Origin: RGIG8748 sp045545635
GTDB taxonomy: Bacteria; Bacillota; Clostridia; UMGS1810
Direction of reading: 5' to 3'
NCBI GenBank assembly: GCA_045545635.1
Contig: JAZQBI010000164.1
Location: forward strand, 1-58,013
Length of the DNA: 58,013 nucleotides
Numbering within the stretch: position 1 is the first letter of the stretch; each line of letters begins with the position of its first letter. This document shows, in pieces, positions 52,238-58,013 of the stretch. Under the pieces are notes generated by a model. The model had not been told where the DNA came from and ran no database searches. It saw only the letters and a program-made list of their open reading frames with translations. The position numbers were made by a program, and so were the translations under genes.

Positions 52238-52866
52238 GTGAAATAAGAATAGAAAACTTTCTTTATCCCTATGTTCGGTTTGTAAATGCCTGTCCCGGTA
52301 TGGCAGGGGCGGATTTTTACTGGGGAAATACCCTTGTTGCACCAAATCTCGGGTTTGGATGTTTCAGCCGATATGCACAGATAAATAAAGGTATGCAGGA
52401 GTTTGTCATTACAGAATCCGGAAATAAGGATAAGGTTCTTGCCCGTATCAATATTCCATTCGGACAAGGGGAGGTGTATACTGTAGCTCTTGCTCATTCG
52501 GATGGGGGAGCAATGGCGTATGGAATAGCCGAGCCTACAGTGAGAAGTGACACCAATTACGGACATATACGCATTTGCCATCTTTCCCCAAATCTCGGAG
52601 GACTTGATATAAGTGCAAACGGACACGACATATTGACATCTATTGACTACCTTGAAATCAGCAGATACATATGTATATCTCCCGGCTGTTATGAATTACG
52701 TGCGAGACAAAGCAGTGATTCTGTACTCAAACTGATAATGCCAAATCAGAGCATAAAGGAGGGGAAGTACAATACACTGTATATAATAGGTCTTGCCGAT
52801 GAAAAACCATCTCTTATGGGAATACTCACCGTTGATGCTGCAAGCTACACCGGATATTATTTGTAA
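52234..52866 (+). CDS. DUF4397-domain protein
   Basis: 210 residues starting at ATG 52234, inside the end of the previous gene (ATGA overlap), with GAGGAGG upstream. Two beta-sandwich units of the DUF4397 type: YVRFVNACPGMAGADFYWGN (about 13-32) and HIRICHLSPNLGGLDISANG (about 110-129), each followed by a Tyr-rich strand run. The family is seen in secreted or envelope proteins, yet there is no signal peptide here. Function unknown. Co-translated with the propeller-like protein. Confidence 0.72.
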   Translation: MSEIRIENFLYPYVRFVNACPGMAGADFYWGNTLVAPNLGFGCFSRYAQINKGMQEFVITESGNKDKVLARINIPFGQGEVYTVALAHSDGGAMAYGIAEPTVRSDTNYGHIRICHLSPNLGGLDISANGHDILTSIDYLEISRYICISPGCYELRARQSSDSVLKLIMPNQSIKEGKYNTLYIIGLADEKPSLMGILTVDAASYTGYYL

Positions 52867-52872
52867 AGCTTC

Positions 52873-52902
52873 TTGACAAAATAAGACAGATCGTGTTACA
52901 AT
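52873..52902 (+). promoter_or_regulatory. promoter of the glpP leader and operon
   Basis: TTGACA (52873-52878), an 18-base spacer and TACAAT (52897-52902) with TGT before it. The -35 begins seven bases after the DUF4397 stop. Confidence 0.75.
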
Positions 52903-52907
52903 CCACA

Positions 52908-52969
52908 TAGTGCAGAGATTGGGAGACGCACCAAAATAGCCCTTGGGGTTTATTTTGGTGTGTTTTTTT
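52908..52969 (+). ncRNA. glpP leader with terminator and possible antiterminator
   Basis: The stem CACCAAAATA/TATTTTGGTG (52929-52938 with 52951-52960) followed by TGTTTTTTTG is a strong intrinsic terminator between the promoter and glpP. Upstream GTGC (52910-52913) can pair with GCAC (52928-52931), which overlaps the terminator's 5' arm, so the two structures exclude each other. Since the gene behind it encodes GlpP, an antiterminator known to act on glp leaders with glycerol-3-phosphate, autoregulation is likely but inferred. Confidence 0.65.
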
Positions 52970-53047
52970 GTACCAATGTTTCTTGCCAAATTCCATATAC
53001 AATGATATAATAAAAATATCCTGATTTTCAGAACACGGGAGGATTTT

Positions 53048-53584
53048 ATGAGTAAACCAAGGATAATTGCCGCAGTGCGAAGCTCTGATGAGTTTGAGTG
53101 TGCACTGTATGAAAAAACAGATATAATATTTATGCTTGCACCAAATATTTCGGAAATTGCTCATCAGGCAGAGAGTGCACATCGGGCGGACAAGAAATTT
53201 TTTATACATATGGATCTTGCAGAAGGCATAGGAAAAGATGAGTATGGCATCCGTTTTGCAAAAGAAAACGGAGTGGATGGCATCATCAGTACCCGAACAA
53301 ATATAATAAAAATTGCACGAAAGCTGGGACTTTTTACAGTACAGAGGTTTTTTATTGTCGATTCTCATTCTATTGATACCACGGTGGAGTCTGCACTTTC
53401 TTCCAAAGCGGATATGATAGAAATCATGCCCGGTACGGTTTCCAAGGTTATAGTAAGGCTCAAGAATGAACTTACCATGCCTATTGTTGCCGGAGGACTT
53501 ATAGAAACTTATGAGGAAATAGAAGAAGCTATAGCCTGCGGTGCCGCTGCAATATCTACCGGCAAGAAAGAATTCTGGAGGTGA
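53048..53584 (+). CDS. glpP: glycerol-3-phosphate-responsive antiterminator GlpP
   Basis: 178 residues. GlpP-family barrel: PRIIAAVRSSDEFECALYEK, IIFMLAPNISEIAHQAESAH, KKFFIHMDLAEGIGKDEYGI, DGIISTRTNIIKIARKLGLF, QRFFIVDSHSIDTTVESA, IEIMPGTVSKVIVRL and VAGGLIETYEEIEEAIACGA. In Bacillus GlpP binds glycerol-3-phosphate and the leader of glpFK and glpD, preventing termination. No glpF, glpK or glpD lies in the window. The gene follows its own terminator-bearing leader and precedes a HAD phosphatase by six bases. Confidence 0.93.
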   Translation: MSKPRIIAAVRSSDEFECALYEKTDIIFMLAPNISEIAHQAESAHRADKKFFIHMDLAEGIGKDEYGIRFAKENGVDGIISTRTNIIKIARKLGLFTVQRFFIVDSHSIDTTVESALSSKADMIEIMPGTVSKVIVRLKNELTMPIVAGGLIETYEEIEEAIACGAAAISTGKKEFWR

Positions 53585-53590
53585 CATGCA

Positions 53591-54382
53591 ATGAGCAGTA
53601 TAAAGGACAAGAGACTGTTTTTACTGGATATGGACGGTACCATATACCTTGATAATGACCTTTTTGACGGGACAACGGATTTTCTGGATTATGTGCGGTC
53701 TGTGGGCGGAAGATATATATTTCTTACCAACAATTCTTCCAAAAGTGTTTCAAAATATGTGGATAAATTAAAGTCTTTGGGGATAGATGCAAAAGAAGAT
53801 GATTTTCTTACATCGGCAAATGCCACGGTGCTTGCTCTCAAAAAGAAGGATTACCGCAAGATTTATGTATTCGGAACAAAATCGTTTGCGGAGCAGCTTG
53901 CCCAGGCAGAGCTGCCTGTTACAACTGTACTGGAGGATGACATTGACTGCCTTTGTATGGGATTTGATACGGAGTTGACATTTCAAAAACTTGAGGATGC
54001 GTGCATACTCCTCGGCAGGGGAGTAGACTACATAGCAACCAATCCTGACTGGGTTTGCCCCACATGGTATGGTTCCGTGCCCGATTGCGGTTCTGTAAGC
54101 GAAATGCTTTTTAATGCTACGGGAAGACGTCCGGAGTTTATAGGAAAGCCAAAGCCCACTATGGCATATCTTGCTATGGAAAAATGTGGTTTTACTCCTG
54201 AGGAAACTGTTCTTATGGGAGACAGGCTGTATACTGATATTGCCTGCGGTGTAAATGCAGGCATTTCCACAATATTTGTTCTGAGCGGTGAGGGAACGCT
54301 TGAGGATATGGAAAAAAGCGATGTCAAGCCGGAATTCGTCTATGAAAATATCCGCAAAATATACGAGGAACTTGTAAGTTAA
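53591..54382 (+). CDS. HAD-IIA family sugar/glycerol phosphatase
   Basis: 263 residues. HAD motif I FLLDMDGTIYLDND, motif II FLTNNSSKSVSKYVDKL, motif III Lys in GKPKPTMAYLAMEK and motif IV MGDRLYTDIACGVNAG, with a C2 cap (about 85-175) of the NagD / p-nitrophenylphosphatase type. Family members dephosphorylate sugar phosphates, glycerol-3-phosphate or phosphoglycolate. Co-transcription with glpP makes glycerol-3-phosphate, or a related waste product, an attractive substrate; this is inference. Confidence 0.88.
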   Translation: MSSIKDKRLFLLDMDGTIYLDNDLFDGTTDFLDYVRSVGGRYIFLTNNSSKSVSKYVDKLKSLGIDAKEDDFLTSANATVLALKKKDYRKIYVFGTKSFAEQLAQAELPVTTVLEDDIDCLCMGFDTELTFQKLEDACILLGRGVDYIATNPDWVCPTWYGSVPDCGSVSEMLFNATGRRPEFIGKPKPTMAYLAMEKCGFTPEETVLMGDRLYTDIACGVNAGISTIFVLSGEGTLEDMEKSDVKPEFVYENIRKIYEELVS

Positions 54383-54399
54383 AAGAAAAATATAAGAAA

Positions 54400-54435
54400 A
54401 TAGTAATTGACAATTGCAAATTACTATGATACAAT
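54400..54435 (+). promoter_or_regulatory. pckA promoter with operator-like inverted repeat
   Basis: TTGACA (54407-54412), a 17-base spacer and TACAAT (54430-54435) with TGA before the -10. A perfect inverted repeat ATAGTAATT (54400-54408) and AATTACTAT (54419-54427) with a 10-base gap overlaps the -35 and spacer, where a repressor would block polymerase. Confidence 0.7.
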
Positions 54436-54440
54436 GTATT

Positions 54441-54505
54441 TGGAGAAAATTGGAAATGAGCTCCGGGTACTGAGGGAGCCTGTTTTCCACAAGGCTCTCT
54501 TTTTG
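54441..54505 (+). ncRNA. pckA leader with attenuator-type terminator
   Basis: The stem GGGAGCCT/AGGCTCTC (around 54474-54499) is followed by TTTTT and lies between the promoter and pckA. Upstream GCTCC (54460-54464) can pair with GGAGC (54475-54479) to form an alternative structure that would break the terminator. GGAG (54442-54445) may also pair with CTCC (54461-54464). The controlling ligand or protein is unknown. Confidence 0.6.
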
Positions 54506-54511
54506 TATAAA

Positions 54512-54546
54512 TTGTGTGTAATACACAAAAACTTTTGTTGTATAAT
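54512..54546 (+). promoter_or_regulatory. inverted repeat and second -10 element before pckA
   Basis: TTGTGTGTAATACACAA (54512-54528) is a perfect palindromic site of 17 bases. A consensus TATAAT follows at 54541-54546; the region 17 bases upstream of it falls inside the repeat but is not a good -35. The site resembles a Rex site (TTGTG-N8-CACAA) but has one base less between the half-sites. Confidence 0.5.
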
Positions 54547-54578
54547 TTAATGTATATATTCTAAGAAAAGAGGTATGT

Positions 54579-56186
54579 ATGATGAAACAGTTGGATTTGA
54601 CAAAATATGGTATTACCGATGTCAAAGAGATTATTCACAATCCTTCCTACGAAGAGTTGTTTGCAGCAGAGACAGACCCCGCTCTTGAAGGCTTCGAAAA
54701 AGGACAGGAAACAGAGCTTGGTGCTGTTAATGTTATGACAGGTATCTACACAGGACGTTCACCTAAGGATAAGTTCATTGTTATGGACGAAAACTCCAAG
54801 GACACAGTATGGTGGACATCCGAAGAATTCAAGAACGACAACCACCCCTGCAGCGAAGAAACATGGGCAGAACTCAAGAAAATCGCAGTAAAAGAACTTT
54901 CCGGCAAGAAACTCTATGTTCAGGATGTATTCTGCGGTACAAATGCAGACTCCAGAATGGCTATCCGTTTTATAATGGAAGTTGCTTGGCAGGCTCATTT
55001 TGTTAAGAATATGTTTATCAACCCCACAGCAGAAGAACTTGAAAATTTCGAGCCTGATTTTGTTTGCTACAATGCTTCCAAGGCAAAGGTAGAAAATTAC
55101 AAGGAGCTCGGACTCAACTCCGAAACTGCTGCAGTATTCAATATCACCTCCCGTGAGCAGGTTATCTTAAACACCTGGTATGGCGGTGAAATGAAGAAGG
55201 GTATGTTCTCTATGATGAACTACTTCCTTCCCTTAAACGGAATGGCTTCCATGCACTGCTCTGCAAACACAGATATGGAAGGCAAGAACACAGCTCTCTT
55301 CTTTGGCCTTTCCGGTACAGGTAAGACAACACTTTCCACAGAACCCAAGAGACTTCTCATCGGTGATGACGAACATGGATGGGATGACAACGGTGTATTC
55401 AACTTTGAAGGCGGATGCTACGCAAAGGTTATCAACCTTGACAAGGAATCCGAACCCGACATATACAATGCAATAAAGAGAAACGCTCTTCTCGAAAATG
55501 TTACAGTAGACGAAAACGGCGTATGCGATTTTGCAGAGGATTCCGTTACAGAAAACACTCGTGTTTCTTATCCTATTGACCACATTGAGAAGATAGTTCG
55601 CCCCGTATCCAGTGCACCCGATGCAAAGAATGTTATATTCCTTTCTGCAGATGCTTTCGGCGTACTTCCCCCTGTTTCCATCCTCACACCAGAGCAGGCA
55701 CAGTACTACTTCCTTTCCGGATTCACATCAAAGCTTGCAGGTACAGAGCGTGGTATAACAGAACCCACACCCACATTCTCCGCTTGCTTTGGTCAGGCAT
55801 TCTTGGAACTCCACCCCACAAAGTATGCAGAAGAGCTTGTTAAGAAGATGGAAAAGAGCGGTGCTAAGGCATACCTCGTAAATACCGGTTGGAACGGTAC
55901 AGGCAAGCGTATCTCCATTAAGGATACCAGAGGTATCATCGATGCTATCCTTGACGGCTCCATCCTCAAGGCAGACACCAAGACAGTACCTTATTTCAAC
56001 CTTGCAGTTCCCACAGAACTCCCCGGTGTTGATACAAATATTCTTGATCCCAGAAACACATACGAAAATCCTGCTGATTGGGATGAAAAGGCAAAAGATC
56101 TTTCTGCTCGCTTTGTAAAGAACTTTGTTAAGTACACAGGCAACGATGCAGGTAAGGCACTTGTAGAAGCAGGTCCTAAGCTTTAA
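54579..56186 (+). CDS. pckA: phosphoenolpyruvate carboxykinase (ATP)
   Basis: 535 residues, typical for the ATP-dependent class. Motifs: GIYTGRSPKDKFIV, WYGGEMKKGMFSMMNYFLP (active-site lysine and metal His region), the kinase loop GLSGTGKTTLSTEP, and LIGDDEHGWDDNGVFNFEGGCYAK. It interconverts oxaloacetate plus ATP and phosphoenolpyruvate plus CO2; in anaerobes it often runs toward oxaloacetate in succinate or propionate formation. ATG 54579 and 54582 are both possible after AGAGG. Codon use is strongly biased, suggesting high expression, and the upstream region carries several layers of control. Confidence 0.97.
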   Translation: MMKQLDLTKYGITDVKEIIHNPSYEELFAAETDPALEGFEKGQETELGAVNVMTGIYTGRSPKDKFIVMDENSKDTVWWTSEEFKNDNHPCSEETWAELKKIAVKELSGKKLYVQDVFCGTNADSRMAIRFIMEVAWQAHFVKNMFINPTAEELENFEPDFVCYNASKAKVENYKELGLNSETAAVFNITSREQVILNTWYGGEMKKGMFSMMNYFLPLNGMASMHCSANTDMEGKNTALFFGLSGTGKTTLSTEPKRLLIGDDEHGWDDNGVFNFEGGCYAKVINLDKESEPDIYNAIKRNALLENVTVDENGVCDFAEDSVTENTRVSYPIDHIEKIVRPVSSAPDAKNVIFLSADAFGVLPPVSILTPEQAQYYFLSGFTSKLAGTERGITEPTPTFSACFGQAFLELHPTKYAEELVKKMEKSGAKAYLVNTGWNGTGKRISIKDTRGIIDAILDGSILKADTKTVPYFNLAVPTELPGVDTNILDPRNTYENPADWDEKAKDLSARFVKNFVKYTGNDAGKALVEAGPKL

Positions 56187-56206
56187 TGTCAATTTAATAT
56201 TTTTTC

Positions 56207-56233
56207 AAAAAGGGACTGAAAAGTCCCTTTTTG
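56207..56233 (+). terminator. terminator after pckA
   Basis: AAAAAGGGACT/AGTCCCTTTTT with a GAAA loop, followed by further T. Confidence 0.92.
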
Positions 56234-56296
56234 TATTATTTTTTTACGCAAAAATTCTAATATTTTACTCAATTTCAAAAATCTAAAAAATTCGTA

Positions 56297-56325
56297 TTGA
56301 TTTTTATTTTCTTAAGTGTTACAAT
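56297..56325 (+). promoter_or_regulatory. promoter of the Gfo/Idh/MocA gene
   Basis: TTGATT (56297-56302), a 17-base spacer and TACAAT (56320-56325) with TGT before it, 32 bases before the ATG. Confidence 0.75.
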
Positions 56326-56357
56326 GGGGCAAAAATAAGCCGTAAGGAGAGATCTAT

Positions 56358-57539
56358 ATGTCAAAAATACTCAAAATAGGAGTAATGGGTATTGAAAGAG
56401 GAGAATTCATACTCCGTGCTTCACAGTTCCTTAAGGATGAAATGGTTGTAAGTGCGGTATGCGAATTAAATGATGCTACGATAGAGAAGCAAAGACACTT
56501 TTTTTCGGAAGAAACAAAGGTGTACAAGGATTTTGACGAATTTATAAATTCAGGACTTGACGGTGTGGTTCTTTGTAACTACTTCCACGAGCATGCAAAA
56601 TATGCCATAAAGGCAATGGAGGCAGGTGTTCCCGTTCTTTCGGAGACAACCGCCGCACCCTCTCTTGGTGAATGTATAGACCTTGTGGAAGCATATGAGC
56701 GCACAGGCACAAAATATATGCTTGCGGCAAACTGCCCATATTTCAAACCTGTACATGCTATGATTGATAATCTCAAGAGCGAGAAGTACGGCAAGGTATT
56801 GTATGCGGAAGCAGAATATATTCATGCCGCACCAAAGGGTACAGTCCGCAAGGAACCCGATCCCAACAATCTCCACTGGAGAAACACTCTCCCTTGCTGT
56901 TACTACAATATGCACTCATTGGGACCTCTCATGTACATAACAGGAACAGTCCCCGTCAAGGTTACAGGTAAAGCCGTAAAATATGATGTCCCCGGAAAAC
57001 TCACCAATGTTCCAAAAACATTTTCCCTTACAGAGATGGATTCCGGTGCGGTATTCTGTACAACAGGTGTTGTCAATGCCGGAATCACAAGTAAGTGGTT
57101 CAGGGTTTCCTGCGAGTACGGAACTATGGAGACACTCCGTGACGATTGGAAAGAAGAATGGCTGTTTGAGTTTGATGCGGCAGACAAATTCACCAAAACC
57201 TGGGAAGGCTGGGTAAGCTCCGGTTGCATCACCAAGGAAGAGGAAGCCAAATATGGTTCTGCAATAGAAAGCGTGGGACACGGTGGCATAGACTTTATTC
57301 TTACTCTGGAATTTTTGAAGGCACTCCGTGGCGAAAAGGAAATATTCTTTGATGTATACCGCTCTGTTGCCCTTTCCGCAGCAGGCATACTCACCTGGTA
57401 CTCCATACTCGATTCCAGCAAGGAACACATAATCCCTGATTTCAGAGATAAAGAAGCACGCGAAGTATTCCGCGGCGATTACAGAGTTCCCTTTGGAAAA
57501 ACTCTTGATGAAATCACACTTCCATACAGACTTGACTGA
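56358..57539 (+). CDS. Gfo/Idh/MocA family oxidoreductase
   Basis: 393 residues. N-terminal nucleotide-binding fold (LKIGVMGIERGEFILRASQF, VVSAVCELNDATIE, DGVVLCNYFHEHAKYAIKAM, GVPVLSETTAAPSLGECIDL, YMLAANCPYF) followed by the C-terminal beta-sheet substrate domain (about 130-393, with HWRNTLPCCYYNMHSLGPLMY and VGHGGIDFILTLEFL). The family oxidises or reduces sugars with NAD(P). The glycine loop is GVMGIERGEF rather than the standard GxGxxG, so cofactor binding may differ. The substrate is unknown and no sugar gene is adjacent. Own promoter and terminator. Confidence 0.9.
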   Translation: MSKILKIGVMGIERGEFILRASQFLKDEMVVSAVCELNDATIEKQRHFFSEETKVYKDFDEFINSGLDGVVLCNYFHEHAKYAIKAMEAGVPVLSETTAAPSLGECIDLVEAYERTGTKYMLAANCPYFKPVHAMIDNLKSEKYGKVLYAEAEYIHAAPKGTVRKEPDPNNLHWRNTLPCCYYNMHSLGPLMYITGTVPVKVTGKAVKYDVPGKLTNVPKTFSLTEMDSGAVFCTTGVVNAGITSKWFRVSCEYGTMETLRDDWKEEWLFEFDAADKFTKTWEGWVSSGCITKEEEAKYGSAIESVGHGGIDFILTLEFLKALRGEKEIFFDVYRSVALSAAGILTWYSILDSSKEHIIPDFRDKEAREVFRGDYRVPFGKTLDEITLPYRLD

Positions 57540-57549
57540 TAAATATAAC

Positions 57550-57588
57550 GACACGGCTTGTGTACAAAAACACAGCCGTGTTTTTGTA
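57550..57588 (+). terminator. terminator after the oxidoreductase gene
   Basis: ACACGGCT pairs with AGCCGTGT around a 13-base loop, followed by TTTTTGTA. Confidence 0.85.
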
Positions 57589-57758
57589 TTTGTGTTGAAA
57601 AGCAAAGAATTCTTTGATATAATTAGCTTGTAAATTGAAAATTGCAGAATTATTCATGTTAGAATATAAGAGAAGAGAATAGAGCTTTTTTGAGCCTGTC
57701 TTGACACGAGTAATAATTGTGTCGAATAGTGATAAATGATGTTGAAAGAGGTGGAAAA

Positions 57759-58013
57759 ATGAAAAATCTTAAAACATTAATAATAAAAGCTGTAACATTA
57801 TCATTTTTCGTTTTATGTTTATTAACGACTATAATATGTGCACAAGAAAATAATGAGTTGCAATTATATAACAGAAATGAAAAAGTGCAACTTTCAAAAG
57901 CTTTGATTCATAAAAATGATGATTATTATATATCTGTAGATGACCTTTCAAAAATAAATATTCAATATAAATTTACAGAGCAAAATGATGGATTTGAATT
58001 TTATTTGTATTCA
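57759..58013 (+). CDS. exported protein, N-terminal fragment cut by the window end
   Basis: 85 codons open to the last base, from ATG 57759 after AGAGGTGG. A signal peptide (MKNLKTLIIKAVTLSFFVLC, probable cleavage after ICAQ near residue 29) is followed by a stretch (VQLSKALIHKNDDYYISVDD) that resembles the stalk or copper-amine-oxidase-N domain seen in the protein at 23789-26002. The rest lies outside the window. Codon use is clearly more AT-rich (many AAA, AAT, TTA, ATA) than in all neighbours, which may mark the edge of acquired DNA. Confidence 0.7.
   Translation, partial: MKNLKTLIIKAVTLSFFVLCLLTTIICAQENNELQLYNRNEKVQLSKALIHKNDDYYISVDDLSKINIQYKFTEQNDGFEFYLYS

Noticed and set aside
54512..54528. 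Rex operator upstream of pckA
   Set aside because: The palindrome TTGTG-N7-CACAA has seven bases between the half-sites, whereas the Rex consensus has eight, so I report it as an unassigned palindrome.
31188..57714. Shared 14-mer TTGACACGAGTAAT at 31188 and 57701
   Set aside because: A 14-base repeat is expected by chance a few times in 58 kb, the flanks differ, and neither copy sits in a matching promoter geometry.

Overview
This is 58 kb of a low-to-mid GC Firmicutes chromosome. A complete SpoIIE and the infC-rpmI-rplT, MurT-GatD, NfnAB and Rrf2 genes point to an anaerobic, spore-forming member of class Clostridia, probably a gut or rumen Oscillospiraceae-like lineage; the family assignment is inference. 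No rRNA, tRNA, CRISPR array, transposase or complete prophage was seen. Most of the window is ordinary chromosome with compact operons, clear sigma-A-type promoters and strong intrinsic terminators.

Layout. 0.3-1.9 kb: a small unknown protein, then the infC-rpmI-rplT translation operon behind a structured leader and attenuator. 1.9-5.5 kb: a compact phage-derived block (portal-like protein, two small proteins, CHAP lysin, XhlA-like and LL-H-like holin proteins) with no terminase or capsid genes. 5.5-11.6 kb (minus): an alpha-glucan operon (glycogen phosphorylase, PTS IICB, EEP-family hydrolase, 4-alpha-glucanotransferase). 11.7-15 kb (minus): an ABC-2 exporter with a YtrA-like GntR repressor and a clear operator. 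15-15.5 kb: an IscR-like Rrf2 regulator with its own probable operator. 15.6-19.5 kb: a CUT2-type sugar ABC importer. 19.6-21.6 kb: a PHP phosphatase and an SGNH hydrolase. 21.7-28.3 kb (minus): a two-component system, a Cthe_2159-like carbohydrate-binding protein with DUF4956 and VTC-domain partners, and an MBL-fold lipoprotein.

28.4-31.1 kb: radical SAM protein, FliB-like methylase, histidine phosphatase. 31.3-40.4 kb: FUSC-like membrane protein, galM, galK, dus, pth, mfd and a PrsA-like foldase in one direction. 40.4-42.8 kb: spoIIE, followed by an intergenic region with a complex palindromic element. 43.1-47.0 kb: gdhA divergent from nfnAB, which links NADPH supply to glutamate synthesis. 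47.0-51.0 kb: an esterase-like hydrolase, then murT-gatD (lipid II amidation) and a stand-alone EIIC-like membrane protein. 51.1-52.9 kb: two unknown surface or spore-type proteins, one with a DUF4397-like fold. 52.9-56.2 kb: glpP and a HAD-IIA phosphatase behind a leader with a terminator, then pckA behind two inverted repeats and another leader terminator. 56.3-58 kb: a Gfo/Idh/MocA oxidoreductase and an AT-rich exported protein cut by the window end.

The parts most worth a second look are the portal-plus-lysis cassette, the paired glpP and pckA leader RNAs with the stacked regulatory sites at pckA, the three-way-junction element downstream of spoIIE, and the DUF4397 gene pair with an anomalous start.
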